Assembly (NCBI GenBank): GCA_963995505.1 | Contig: OZ023186.1 | Coordinates: 7,192,001-7,256,000 of the forward strand | Origin: Hypericum androsaemum | Taxonomy: Eukaryota; Streptophyta; Magnoliopsida; Malpighiales; Hypericaceae | Length of the DNA stretch: 64,000 bases | Direction: 5' to 3' | Shown here: positions 22,201 to 34,827 of the stretch, piece after piece | How positions within the stretch are numbered: position 1 is the first letter of the stretch | How the letters are laid out: each line of letters begins with the position of its first letter | Notes under the pieces: generated by a model | Told to the model about the DNA's origin: nothing | Databases searched by the model: none | The model's input: only the letters and a program-made list of their open reading frames with translations | Program-made: the position numbers and the translations under genes

Positions 22201-25200
22201 TAAGGATAAATGGTTTAAGACTCTCTTCAACCACATTACTTCTTGCACAATAGCTACATAAGCTACATTCTCAGCCTCTACAGCTGATTAGGAGACAGAC
22301 TCAAGTCAATTTATAGCTACTCTATGAGATAGCATCACCAATAAGCAAGAAATAAATATCCAAATATGGATTTTCACATATCCATATCATAGCCCAATCG
22401 ACATTAGCATAACCTCAATATCGGGTCTTAACCTCGATTACTTAATGATTATTCAATAATCATTTTCAAGTACTTCATAATTTTCTTGACTGCTTGTCAA
22501 TGTGCTTTGCTTGGATTGAGAACAATCCATCACATTTGGGCAAAGAACATTCATCACATCCTTCACCTCCTGAGGTATTTTTGGATACAAGTCTTTATTA
22601 AGAAAAATGACCTTGTGACTACTGGGACATTTTTGAGATCGCTTTCTGTCATTACATTTAAATTGTTGAACTCAAACGATTTTTTGAAATCTTAACTTCG
22701 AGTATATAATCAGCCTCTCTCATATCTTTAATTTTAAAGTTGGTCAAAACTCACACTATGACTTTATTAAGATATCCCAAGTCATTTTTGGCTATTCATA
22801 TGTCATCTACATACAATATACGATGACAAACTTTTCCCATAGCATTTTATATAGACATCATAGTAATCGTCAATCAACTCAAAATTATATTACACATTCA
22901 AATTTTGATCGAATTATGAAATAACGAGTACAACATTGTCTAGAAGACTGTATGAGGCCATGAGCATATCTCAACAATTAGTAAACTCTAAGTTTCTTGC
23001 CTCATTCTTTGGATATAACCTACTAGTTGAACCATATAGGTTTCTCCATCTAATTCTCCATCGAGAAATGCAGCCTTTATACTCTAGACAAAGTAAGTCA
23101 TGATAGCCAGAATAAACCTAATGTGCACGAATCTCAAAAAAACCAAGTATGTCTCCTCAAAGTCAATTCATTCACGTTGCATGAATCCTTTGGTAGCTAA
23201 GCGAGTCTTTTACGCTTAATCCCGAGAATTTATAAATTCTCAATTGCCTCACCTCTCCTAATTTTGGAAACTTAATTTCGAAGAATATGACGTTTCGTGG
23301 TATAAATTATGTCATTTGTCTGTTGTCTTGTTTGCTCACGAAGATATATCCCTTTAATACAACTTGTAAGGAGTAGGAGTGACAAACTTAGGAGGGCACA
23401 CATGTTAGAACTTATGCAGCGGTGTGGAGTGTATCTCCGACATAGTATATATAGGCCAACTTGCCTCCGCTATCATATATCTAACTATGTCAAGAAGGAT
23501 TCTATTCCTTCTTTCCGCTACCCCATTTTGTTGAGTTGAGCATGAAATGAACAACTCATATTCAATTTTTTTTCCATCACATAGGCTTTAAATCAGAAAG
23601 ATATGTACGACCTCGATCAACTCATTAGGTCTCAATCTTCTAATCTAACTAAAACTCAGCATTATTCATGAGTGTCTTTCACTTAAATGAAGCTTCAAAC
23701 TTGTGAGAAATCAAATAGATTTGACCACATCTATATGTAGTCATCTATTAAATGCAATGAAATGATAATATGCCTCTTGCATTGCCCTCACATTAATTTA
23801 CCCCATAGTCAGAATGAATTAATTACAATGAATAACCAAATCTAATTATTTTTGTCAAATGGTTCCATGATAGTTTCCCTTCAAGAAGTGTTCGCATGGA
23901 GGTAAATTTAGCCTTCTCTAAATTGCCCTTTGGTTCTGCCTTAGCTAGCCAATTTATGTGAACTTGATCAATATGGTCAAATCTAGAATAACACAAGATA
24001 ACATCATCTTAAGACGCTATGGGAGTTGTGACATCGAAAGAACCATCATTATGTAAATCTTAAAGATCAACATTTGTGATGAGAAACCATTCAACAAATA
24101 ACTAGAACGAATAAAGACTTGTCCAAAAAATTAACTAAGTGTGTTGCACTCAATTATCCAACAAAAAATAAGAGCCATTGAAACTTGAACAAATATTGAA
24201 TTTTGTGAATTTCTCAGAGTATATAGCACGTCATATAGAAGTAGGGTATGTAGGCTCAATCTGCATGAGCCAACCCCTCTTACTTCTACTCGTGTATATA
24301 CTCCAGTTGGTACTCACAGGAATTCATATTGAAAATGTTAAACCTTTCATTTTCTCTTACCCTCAGAACTCTTCTTTTAGGTTGAGTCTGTTTAGTTTCT
24401 ATCTTTTGTTTTCCAAAAATTCTACTTGCCTTCACTGCAGTGGTCAACCTTACTATTGCTCCCACTAGAACAAGCACTAGTCTCATCCACCTTAGGATGG
24501 ACTTCGATCGCTAAGAGGTCATTGACCTTCTTTAAGCTAAAGGTGACAGGTTGCATTTATGAAATGTCACAACATTATCAACATGTACTAGGGTCACTCA
24601 TATGATCCCATCTTGCAGGCATAGAATACTTTGAATTTCGTGCTCAACATTGAGCATGTAGCCAGCCATAGCTAGCTTACTGATCATGTTGGAGATGTCA
24701 CGTAGACACTTTTTGTTACATGATCAATAATTGAGTACATTCCTAGACTAGACCATAAACATATTTATAGTCTTTAGAACCTATTGTTCTATCACCACAT
24801 AGTTATCCACATAGCTTTGAAAAATTATGAAAATTGTGTGTCAAAAATCTCGTAAGTTTCAGCAATACAAATTCGAAGAAAGTCACGGGCATGCTTCCCC
24901 TCACCCTCCGAGAGTTAATCTCAAACTTTAAATGTTAAAAGTTCTTTGCTTAGTAAATTCAAGTGGATATTTCTCATGGTAATAATCTAGCAATTAAATA
25001 AATATTTTATTTAATCGAGATATCATATGTCTTTTATTAAACGACAAAATTATCATGAAAATACTTGAAGTTCTAAACACAACTATTCAAGAAACTTCCA
25101 ACAAGACCTAACTAAAGTTTAAATGATTCACGCGTAAACTAGGAGGATCTAAAAATACGTGACACGGACTGACACAAATTCATCTATCCATAGGTCACTA

Positions 25201-26952
25201 GGATACGAGAATATGTAAAAATATTCCTTAGAGCAGAAGCCACGTCCTTTGTGTCCACTTCACAACTCCATTGGTGCATTAAAATAAATCTTCTCCAAAA
25301 TTCCCTTATGACCAAATATCGTGCGCCAATCTAATCTGTGGCCATAACCTCCAGCCTAGATACACTCTTATATCTTATTGTGAACATAAATAATGAGCTC
25401 TTCTAGCACCTTTCTGCTATCCTTATACTCCCTCCAGCAGATACCACACTTCAATATCTTATGCTGCATGTTGTGTACATTCGCAACACGTGCTTTTGTA
25501 AAAAGCATGAGTGGAGTCCCCTTGAACGACATCGTAAACCTGCAACATGATGCAGGAATTTTGGGTCAACACTCATATTTTTCCCAAGGATCAAAAATCA
25601 TAATTTTTAATCAAAACGATGATGTCATATCTCAAAGATATGTTCACAATTGAGTTTTCATACGTAATCAATAGGTCATGTTTAATTTTCCATTTTATCA
25701 TTACACATACTTCAAAAAATATTTAAAAATTAATTTATATATTTTTCGGACCCTTCCAAAAAAAAATAGGTTTGTCAAAATTATCATAATAATTTTTCAA
25801 ACCAACATAGTTAAAAGATTCGTATAATCTTTAATTTAAATGAGGGCCCATGTTGACTTAGGAACTATTTAAGTCAACTTAATATCCAAATTAGGCCAAA
25901 AAAACCTAACATGGAAGGCCCATCAGTCCATAGGAGCCATGTTGACTTTTCCAACACGGTCAACGAAGGTTGGGCTTTTTAGTTTCAGGCCCACAGAGCC
26001 TTTTCCCTTTTTTTAAATTTGTTTTGGGCTTTGGCCCATTCGGATTTAAATTTCATTATTTAACGCGGGTTGGGCCTAAAAAATCATGGCCCGTGAGGCC
26101 CACAAGGCCTGCGTAGCCCAGGACCCATTTTTTTTCGGGCTCACAAGAAAAATAGGGCTCCAGCCCGAACCCGTTCTTCCCCTTCCCCGAGCACGCCGCC
26201 GGTCGTCGGGATGCCCTAGGCCGGTAACGACTTCAAGACGAGCTCGGGTTGCACCGCTCCTTCCCGTCGTTGGGTCACCTCATCGTCCTCTGTTCGATGT
26301 CGAGTCCGATCATGGCCTTGTCGACGACGATCGACGCATTCTCCGTCTCCGGTTTCTGTCGGCATGGTAAGGCGACTTCCGTATAGTTCGGGTTCTTCAC
26401 TCCCGAACGTCAATCTCCATCGCCCAGCCGTCATCGTTCTTCATGGAACTTTGTAGTCCGGCCGGCGTAAGTGGATCGACGGGACATAGACGGAATCGGG
26501 AAGGAAAATGCGGGGTAGAATTTCCCAATTCGAAAAATTAGGGTTCTAACGAATTTGGGGAATTTATGATTAATTACAGATCAGTCCTTCATTTTTCTTA
26601 GCATTTGCAAATAAGGACAGATTCCTTATTCACGTTCACTGCGCATAATCTCTATTTAGTACCTAGTCAATTTTTGCGTGTGCAAGTAAGGACGTAATCC
26701 TTAAAAGCATGAAAACTTACAATTTCATCCCTACACTTTTCACGCGTGTGCATCCTTATCCGCGTTCCGCACGCAAATTTCACATAGGTCCCTAGGTGTT
26801 TCTTATCATTTTATGCAAGGACGACAATAGATTTTTCCAAGGAAAAACTGTTACCAAAAATCCGATTTTAACAAAGAAAACCTTACAAAATCGTTTTCTT
26901 TGTAAAAATTATTTATGATCCAGAACAAAGTTTCATATGGCTCTGATACCAA
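22200..26952 (-). mobile_element. Heavily decayed Ty1/copia interior, reverse strand
   Basis: Fragments of a copia pol can be read in broken frames on the reverse strand. An RNase H motif with an AEAE(N)VA-type core lies near 22,270, RT-like sequence at about 22,480-23,150, and an integrase TPFC-QQNG-like region at about 23,500. A tRNA-Met primer-binding site (TGGTATCAGAGC, complement of 26940-26951) marks the 5' end. Between about 25,840 and 26,560 is a GC-rich stretch that may be the untranslated leader. No frame is intact. Boundaries at the left are unclear and no matching 3' LTR is visible. Confidence 0.65.
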
Positions 26953-27560
26953 TGAAAGGATTCTTAGGTAATTTATAATAATAATTATAAATATAATTGC
27001 AAGAATCCAAATAGTCATAAGATTTCACTCGAGAAGTATTCTTCATAGGATCGTTGTAATGGAAGCTTTGTCACTGGTAATTTTACTCACGATTTTATTG
27101 AAATAAGATTAATTTCTATGGACTAGATACTACCAGAGGTCGAGAGTGTTACTACCAAGAACTCTATGTTCTTGTCGTGATTTTTGGTCAGAGAGAGGCC
27201 ATAACCACTTTTTGGTTTTTGGCCAAGCCCCCCATTTTTCCCTCACAGAAAAATCAAAGGAGAAGAAGCACTTCTTTTTTATATGAAGGAGAAGCCACTA
27301 ATTGAGAAAGGGAAAGGACAAGTGCCCAAGGAGAAGACACTAATTGCACAAGGGAAAAGGACACGTGCCCAAGCCCAAAAAACATAACCATTTTTTTTTT
27401 ATTCTCACTCGGTCCACATTCGTTGCTCTCAATCGAGAAGTTACACCCTTCTGTAATTTCTTTGATACATTGGACAACTTCTACTTAATAATCTCTAGAT
27501 TATTGGAAGTAGATAAATCATGGATGTATCAAAATTTTACGTGTAAAATCAAACAGAACT
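26953..27560 (-). repeat. Probable 5' LTR of the decayed copia
   Basis: Begins TGAAAGGATTC one base after the primer-binding site, as an LTR should. It has no coding content and contains a direct repeat (AAGTGCCCAAGGAGAAG and CACGTGCCCAAGCCC regions near 27,325 and 27,365). The outer end is not defined because no second copy is present. Confidence 0.55.
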
Positions 27561-28760
27561 AAAACTGCTCTATATAAAATTGTATAAACTTTATTTCACC
27601 TGAGTCAATCTGGTTTACTTTTTGATTTAAAAGATCATGCTGGAGAAATAGTTAACGATGTGAAGACATTATTGTTACTGACACAATCTTTTACCTTGCA
27701 GAAAGAAAGTCTGAAGACCTATTTAGCGTATTGGGGTCTATATTTCGGCCACCTTTTCCTTTTTCCTTTCATCTAGAAAAGTAGCCATCGAAGACGTTGA
27801 GTTATTTTGCAACTGAGGTCCACATCAGTATCATTTCCTCAGCAACCTTCATGCACCAGAATAGAAAATCAAGATGTGGTTGTAATCTTTTTAATTTTTT
27901 TCAATTAACTACTAAATATTCGAATGGAATAACGTGGATTTAGCACCATTTACTCATTCAAAAACAACAATTAAAAGAGACGGAAGATCACACTGAGTGG
28001 TGGTGTAGTTCGTCGTTTTGGTTATAATATACAATTCTAGAGCTGATATTTCATTCTTCAAAGAGGTGGAAGACCTAACAGAGACATTGATAATAAAATT
28101 GTCGACTAATAGATATTGAGCAACATACAATGTGAAACTCAATAAGAATCTCTAAATAGTTAACTCTGATCGGACCAATCCTTCTTAGGCAGAGATAGCA
28201 GCATGTAACAATAGAGAAAATAAAACAATTACAACACATAAAAGATCAAACCAATACTGATCTAAACAAAATAGCAACAACCTTTAAGGTATAGATGTGT
28301 AACGAAATTAATTACGGCACAAGAGGTTTACGTGGTTTGGATAGTTGCCCACGTTCATAGAAAGAGAAAAAAAAATACTATTGATGTGTTGTATTTTGTG
28401 AGTTTTCTATACCTTTATTTGAAAAGGTTTCCCATGCATATAATTAGAGTAGTCCTATATTTTTATATACTAACTCTAATATAACCTTTGAAATTCTGAT
28501 AAGTTAACTAGGAGTCTAAATGAAATCTTTTTAGAATAAAATTTTTTAAATCTTAAAAAAAAAAAAGCAAACATGAAATAAATAGAAAGATAAAAATAGA
28601 CCGTAAAAAAATAGTGATAAATTGGCATTAGAGTAGCCAGGGCCGAAGGTGACTCCAGAGAAGTGATCTACGCAGACTACCCCTCTGGTAATTGGACATT
28701 ATCTGCTTCCTGTCCGATTTAGCAGTAAAGAAAAATCTATAGGTTTGTGCCGACACTAGG
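27561..28760. other. AT-rich sequence with LTR-like debris
   Basis: No gene seen. The part from about 28,280 to 28,500, with TTTACGTGGTTTGGAT, resembles a degraded copia LTR but has no partner. No frame longer than 62 codons carries a family signature. Confidence 0.4.
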
Positions 28761-31700
28761 TGTCACGACCCGAACTCAGGTCGGTGACTGTCGCTAAACT
28801 TCAACTCATGTTATTCACAAAATAAATCTAGCCAACCTCCCCTCATAACTTTTTTATAAAGCCAATTTTGGGGTTAAAACATTAGCGTTTCATACCCTAG
28901 AAAAGCGAGTGGATAGGTCATAGAATTATCTTCAATTTGATATATTATGACGGCCGTAACTCCAAATGAGTCAAAATTTATGGCCCGTCGGAATTATGGG
29001 AGTTTTAGGGAGCAGTAGAATAAGCAATGAATATCAAGGAAATGAGAGAATAGTACAAAATGTCCCGAAAAGGACATAAAGGGGCCATTAAAACCCTCAT
29101 AACTTCTTTATAAAGCCGATTTTGGGGTCAAAACGTTGGCGTTTCATGCTCTAGAAAAGCGAGTGGATAGGTCATAGAATTATCTTCAATTTGATATATT
29201 ATGGCGGCCGTAACTCCAAACGATTCAAAATTTATGGCCCATCGAAATTATGGAGATTTTGAAGGACCCGAAATAGCCCAAAAATGGCGGTTACAGGCCA
29301 TAAAAAGAGAATAAACAGGTGTTATCCTAAAATAGTCAAGAAGACGATGTGGCGGAGTAAGGGAGCAACATAAGAAGCAATGAAGATCAAGGAAATGAGA
29401 GAGTAGTGCGAAAAGGATGGAAAAGTCCCAAAAAGAGCCAAAAAGGACCCGAAATGGCCCAAAAATTACCTTTACAGGCCATAAAAAGAGAATAAATAAG
29501 AGGTATCCTAACTTAGTCAAGAAGAATATGTGGCAGAGTTAGGGAGCAGCATAAGAAGCAATGAATATCAAGGAAAAGAGAGAATAGTACAAAAAGTCCC
29601 GAAAAGGCCATAAAGGGGCCATTAAAACCCTCATAACTTCTTTATAAAGCTGATTTTGGGGTCAAAACGTTGGCCTTTCATGCCCTAGCAAAGAGAGCGG
29701 ATATGTCATAGAATTATCTTCGATTTGAAATATTATGGCGGCCGTAACTCCAAATGAGTCAAAATTTCTGGCCCGTCGAAGTTATGAGAGTTTTGAAGGA
29801 CCCAAAATGGCCCGAAAAGGGCCGTTACAGGCCATAAAAAGAGAATAAACAGGTGTTATTCTAAAATAGTCAAGAAGAAGATGTGGCAGAGTTAGGGAGC
29901 AACAGAAGAAACAATGAAGATCAAAGAAATGAGAGAATAGTGCAAAAAGGCTGGAAAAGGCCCAAAAAGACCCAAAAAGGACCCGAAATGGCCCAAAAAT
30001 TGATGTTACATGCTATAAAAAGAGAATAAACAAGAGATAACCTAACTTAGTCAAGAAGAACATGTGGCGGAGTTAGGAAGTAGCAGAAGAAGCAATGAAT
30101 ATCAAGCAAATGAGAGAATAGAACAAAATATCCCGAAAAGGCCATAAATGGGCCATTAAAACCCTCATAACTTCTTTAGAAATCCGATTTTGGGGTTAAA
30201 ATATTGGCGTTTCATGCCCTAGAAAAGCGAGTGGATAGGTTATAGAATTATCTTCGATTTGATATATTATGGCGGTCGTAACTCCAAACGAGTCAACATT
30301 TATGGCCCGTCGAAATTATGAGGGTTTTGAAGGACCTGAAATGGCCCGAAAATGGCAGTTACAGGCCATAAAAAGAGAATAAATAGGTGTTATCCTAAAA
30401 TAGTCAAGAAGACGATGTGGCAGAGTTAGGGAGCTACATAAGAAGTAATGAAGATCAAGGAAATGAGAGAATAGTGCGAAAAGTCCCAAAAAGGACCTGA
30501 AATGGCCCGAAAATGGCCGTTACAGGCCATAAAAAGAGAATAAACAAGAGGTATTCGAACTTAGTCAAAAAAAACTTGTGGCGGTGTTAGGGAGCAACAT
30601 AAGATGCAATGGAGATCAAGGAAATGAGAGAATAGTGCAAAAAGACTGGAAAAGGCTCAAAAGACCCAAAAAAGATCCATAATGGCCCAAAAATGGCCGT
30701 TACAGGCCATAAAAAGAGAATAAACAAGTGGTATCCTAACTTAGTTAAGAAGAACATGTGGCAGAGTTAGGGAGCATCATAAGAACCAATGAATATCAAG
30801 GAAAAGAGAGAATAGTACAAAAAGTCATAAAAAGGTTATAAATGGGCCATTGAAACCCTCATATTTCATGTATTTTCTTGCCTTATCTTTCATTTTCTTC
30901 CAATTTCATGCCTTTTCCATGCCTTTTCTTGAATTTTCTTTCCTTTTCTTATCTTTTCTTGTTTGTTCTTGCCTTGTCTTGCCTTATCTTTCCTTTTCTT
31001 GACTTTTCTTGCCTTTTCTTGCCTTTTCCTGCCATTTCTTTCCTTATCTTTCTTTTTTTTCCTTTTCTTGCCTTTTCTTGACTTATCTTTCCTTTTCTTT
31101 ACATTTCTTTCCTTTTCTTGCCTTTTATTGCCTTATCTTACCTTTTCTAACCTTTTCTTGCGTTGCCTTTTCTTTCCTTTCCTTGCCTTTTCATGCCTTT
31201 TCTTGCCTGTTCTTGCTTTATCCTGCTTTTTCTTGCCTCATCTTGCCTTATCTTTCCTTTTCTTACTTTTTCTTACCTTTTCTTGTCTTATCTTTCCTTT
31301 TCATTGCCTTTTCTTGCCTTTTCATTGCCTTTCCTTGCCTTATCTTTCCTTTTTTTTCCATTTCTTTCCTTTTCCTGCCTTATCTTTTCTTGAATTTTTA
31401 TGCCTTTTTCTTGACTTTTCTTGCCTTATCTTGCCTTATCTTTTCTTTCCTTTTCTTGCCATTTCTTGCATTGTCTTTTCTTTTATTTCTTTTTTTTTGC
31501 CTTTTCTTGCCTTTTCCTTTCCTTTTCCTTTCCTTTTCTTGCCTTGTCTTGCCTTATCTTGAGTTTTCTAGCCCTTTTCTTGCCTTTTTCTTGCCTTATC
31601 TTTCCTTTTCTTTTCTTTTCTTTCCTTTTCTTACCTTTTCATGCCTTTTCTTGACTTATCTTTCCTTTTCATGCATTTTCATGCCTTTTCCATGCGTTTT

Positions 31701-32180
31701 TCCATATTTTCTTTCCTTTTCTTGTCTTTTCTTGCCTGTTCTTGCCTTGTCTTGCCTTAAGGGGCCATTAAAACCCTCATAACTTCTTTATAAAGCCGAT
31801 TTTGGGGTCAAACCATTGGCATTTCACGCCCTAGGAAAGCGAGCAGATAGGTCATAGAATTATCTTCGATTTGATATATTATGGCGACCGTAACTCCAAA
31901 CGAGTCAAAATCTATGGTCCGTCAAAGTTTTGAGGGTTTTGAAGGACCCCAAATGGCCCGAAAAAGGCCGTTACAGGCCATAAAAAGAGAATAAACAGGT
32001 GTTGTCCTAAAATAGTCAAGAATAACATGTGGTGGAGTTAGGGAGCAACATAAGAAGTAATGAAGATCAAAGAAATGAGAGAATAGTGCGAAAAGGTTGG
32101 AAAAGGCCTAAAAAGACCCAAAAAGGACCCGAAATGGACCGAAAAAGGACGTTACAGGCCATAAAAAGAGAATAAACAAG
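28761..32180. repeat. Complex tandem satellite array, about 180-bp subunits and about 535-bp period
   Basis: A block beginning CCCTCATAACTTCTTTATAAAG recurs near 28,838, 29,092, 29,628, 30,160 and 31,772. A second block, GTTACAGGCCATAAAAAGAG, recurs near 29,290, 29,471, 29,824, 30,005, 30,359, 30,523, 30,704, 31,971 and 32,150, usually about 180 bp apart. A full period is therefore about 535 bp, close to three 178-bp lengths. Units differ by substitutions and small deletions. The left edge (28,761) starts TGTCACGACCC, like an LTR end. The array is interrupted by a pyrimidine tract and ends abruptly at a LINE remnant. Confidence 0.9.
30870..31765 (+). repeat. Pyrimidine-rich short tandem array (CCTTTTCTTG-like unit)
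   Basis: About 890 bp built from variants of a 10-11-bp unit, mostly CCTTTTCTTG and CCTTATCTTT, with almost all purines confined to single G or A positions. It lies inside the satellite. Long open frames here (up to 257 codons, all Phe/Leu/Ser/Pro) arise only from composition and are not genes. Confidence 0.92.
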
Positions 32181-33046
32181 ATCCAGAGCTACCGAATCAA
32201 CTCGAATGGGCAGGTCGATAGACTCAGCTATACCTAAAATAATGTCCGATTCCACGTACTCCATGCTATTAAGTTTTACCCAAACCCGTGCAAACGAGGT
32301 AGAATTCCTTGAGGGCTTAAATCGTGGAACCCAAGGTTGAAGATACAGGTTGCCAACGTGAAGTATCCATGCAGAAGTCTTCCAAATATTCTCGCGATCT
32401 TTCTCCGTACGGAAGCAGAAACCATAATATCCCATTCCCAAGGAAAGCAAACTCTATGTTGAAGTGGACCAAGCTTTTGCAATTGAACCTCGCAAGTCAG
32501 ATGAAAAACAGGGTAACGTCCAATAAAGGCACGCTTTCCATAACTTGCACATACATCATGCGAGCCTTATTGCAAACCACCTCAAAAAGATCATCTTTCA
32601 GGACAGTTTTAAGGTTATTACCAGTATAGGTCCATGCCCTGGACTGGGATCGTGCTACCCGGGGGGACTAAGTGTTGGCCGTGACAGCCTGTACAGGCTA
32701 ACCTGCCCTCGGCTTCTCAGACAAGCTTGCCTGTACTATCGAGGTCTCTAGAGAGGTGGCAGTATCCTTCATTTGTGACTGGTCTTTTAACAATCGCAAG
32801 AGCTCCACCAACAGTTGAATTTGAGCTTGACAATTAGTAGATCCCTGTGGCAATCGAACTTGAGAGCAATGCCTAACAAAATCATCAAAAACCGTGGCGG
32901 ACTCCGAAGGTGGTAAAGAAGACACTGAAACTTCCCTATGTCCGGGGCTAGTCTCATTACCCGTTGTGGCGGGTGACACAAAGAGAGACTCCTGCACTGG
33001 CAGATCGTGGACAACCCCCACGACTGAGGGCCCGAGGGTCCATGCA
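32181..33046 (-). pseudogene. LINE ORF1 remnant with DUF4283 domain, right part
   Basis: On the reverse strand a frame reads GYYGFCFRTEKDRENIW, then LYLQPWVPRFKPS and VWVKLNSMEYVES. This is the DUF4283 (RNA-binding) domain of plant L1-type ORF1 proteins. A frameshift separates an upstream part (about 32,480-32,630). The segment 32,698-33,021 may be the variable N-terminal part. It is cut at 33,046 by the copia insertion and continues beyond it at 41,005. Confidence 0.7.
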
Positions 33047-33320
33047 TGTTAGAGATGTCGATAAATTAAAGAGGAAACGATTTGTGGGCTTGTTTCCTAT
33101 TATATTCGGACTAGCTTTTGGACTCCTAATTTGACCTAGATAGCTTACTTGATGTACAAGGGTTTTCCTCTATATAAAGAAATGTTGCCCTAACGTTTTG
33201 TATAGCTTTGTGACTCGGATCCATCAATAAAATTTATCCTTTCTCACCGTGAACGTAGGCACTAGGCCGAACCACGTTATCTCTTGTGTCCGTATTCTTC
33301 TAGTTGCTGAATTCATAACA
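33047..33320 (+). repeat. 5' LTR of the gag-only copia
   Basis: 274 bp, TG...CA. Contains a TATATAAA promoter box (33171-33178) and an AATAAAA polyadenylation signal (about 33,227), as expected for an LTR carrying its own promoter and terminator. Confidence 0.93.
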
Positions 33321-33322
33321 AT

Positions 33323-33334
33323 TGGTATCAGAGC
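33323..33334 (+). other. Copia primer-binding site
   Basis: TGGTATCAGAGC, complementary to initiator tRNA-Met, two bases after the LTR end. Confidence 0.92.
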
Positions 33335-33346
33335 TTGGGTTGGAGG

Positions 33347-34327
33347 ATGACAGACGGTGCGAAGTTTGCTCTTGTGAAGTTCGATAGTTCTTCGAATTTT
33401 AGGTTATGGCAAAGGCGTGTTAAGGATCTCCTCGTGCAACAAGGGATGGTCATCGCGCTCTCGGAGAAGAAGCCCGAGAAGCTAGAGGAGCATGAGTGGA
33501 AGGAGATGGGGGCCAAGGCGGTGGCGACAATTCGCTTGTGCTTGGCGAATGATGTGATGTATCACGTCATGGATGAGGAGTCACCAGCTGAGGTATGGAA
33601 GAAATTGGAGGCAAGGTATATGTCTAAGTTTTTGTCGAACAAGCTTTATCTTAAGCAAAGATTGTACGGGCTCAAGATGAAGGAGGGCTCGAATTTGAGC
33701 CAACACATTAATAGTTTCAGTCAACTTGTGAGCGACTTGAGAAAGGTTGATGTGAAGTTCGAGGAAGAAGATAAGGCATTGTTGCTGCTGAATTCTGTAC
33801 CTGGCTGCTACAAAAATTTGGTTACAACTCTAACTTGGGGGAAGGAGTCCCTGGTGTTGAAAGATATCACAAGTGCTCTGCTAGGGTTTCATCAAAGAAG
33901 GAAAATTGGTGATGAACAAGCGGAAGGGCTAGTTGTGAGGGGTAGCCATGGTGATCGTAGTGGGACAAAAGACAAGAAGGAATCCAAGACGTGGTCAAGG
34001 AGGTTCAAGGGAAATTGCTTCGAGTGCGGAGAAAAAAGGCACGTGAAGAAGGATTGTCCAAAAAGAACTTGGAATCGCGAGGAAAAAAGATCACGTTCCG
34101 TGAATGTGGCCTCACATTCGGACGGGTCAGATGGTGATCTTCTTTCTATTTTGTCAAGTCCAAAGCATTTTAATTCCTGGATTTTGGATAGCGCTTGCTC
34201 TTTCCACATGACACCCAAGAGAGGGTGGTTCGACACCTACAAGTTCGTTGATTCAGGTATGGTGACTGTGGGTAATAGTTCTACTTGCAGAATTGCTGGC
34301 ATAGGTGATATCCAAATCAAGATGTGA
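33347..34327 (+). CDS. Copia gag with zinc knuckle and protease-like tail
   Basis: The ATG (MTDGAKFALVKF) follows the primer site. A gag core (NFRLWQRRVKDLLVQQG, then AEVWKKLEARYMSK, LYLKQRLYGLKM) is followed by one CCHC knuckle, CFECGEKRHVKKDC, and a tail WILDSACSFHMTP. In copia proteases this tail reads DSG; here it reads DSA, so protease activity is doubtful. The frame is open for about 325 codons and ends at TGA shortly before the nested gypsy. Capsid function is plausible if expressed. Confidence 0.88.
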   Translation: MTDGAKFALVKFDSSSNFRLWQRRVKDLLVQQGMVIALSEKKPEKLEEHEWKEMGAKAVATIRLCLANDVMYHVMDEESPAEVWKKLEARYMSKFLSNKLYLKQRLYGLKMKEGSNLSQHINSFSQLVSDLRKVDVKFEEEDKALLLLNSVPGCYKNLVTTLTWGKESLVLKDITSALLGFHQRRKIGDEQAEGLVVRGSHGDRSGTKDKKESKTWSRRFKGNCFECGEKRHVKKDCPKRTWNREEKRSRSVNVASHSDGSDGDLLSILSSPKHFNSWILDSACSFHMTPKRGWFDTYKFVDSGMVTVGNSSTCRIAGIGDIQIKM

Positions 34328-34386
34328 GATGGTGTTGAGAGAAAATTGTGTGGGGTTAGGCATGATCCGAAGTTGGAGAAGAATTT

Positions 34387-34805
34387 TGATGTAGCGTAGC
34401 GGAATCTAAGTGCAATTCGGATAAAATTTAACCATACGTGACTTTCGTCAACGTGATGGAGGTTTGTCCAAAGGACGGCCAGCCAAGGGCAGTATGAACG
34501 AACTCAAAAACCAAGGGACGCACCCTAAGATAGAAAGACAAAGTCTTGATGAATCTGATGTTATTTCTGAATGTGTTTATTACATAAACATTCCCCTTTT
34601 TATAAGGTTCATAAGGGAAACGTGATAACATTCATAAATGCACTTACATACATGCATTCTTATTAAATCAGATCACTAATGAGAGACTTTGAAAGTCATT
34701 TATTCATTAAGTCAGCCAATGGACGAATCTAGATGCCCACTTCTCCTTATCTTGAACTTGGACGCCTTAGATGGTAGATGGATGAACTTGGACGTCCCTA
34801 CGTCA
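34387..34805 (-). repeat. Gypsy 3' LTR
   Basis: 419 bp, starts TGATGTAGCG and ends CTACGTCA on the + strand. A TATAAAAAGG box lies on the reverse strand near 34,600. Confidence 0.94.
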
Positions 34806-34827
34806 TCCGCCCCTCCTTAGGAACAAG

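Noticed and set aside
30878..31782. Several overlapping open frames up to 257 codons
   Set aside because: They are Phe/Leu/Ser/Pro strings produced by the pyrimidine array in all three frames, with no start context or domain.
28761..32180. CRISPR-like array
   Set aside because: Units are long, contiguous and diverged without unique spacers, in a plant nuclear context; this is a satellite.
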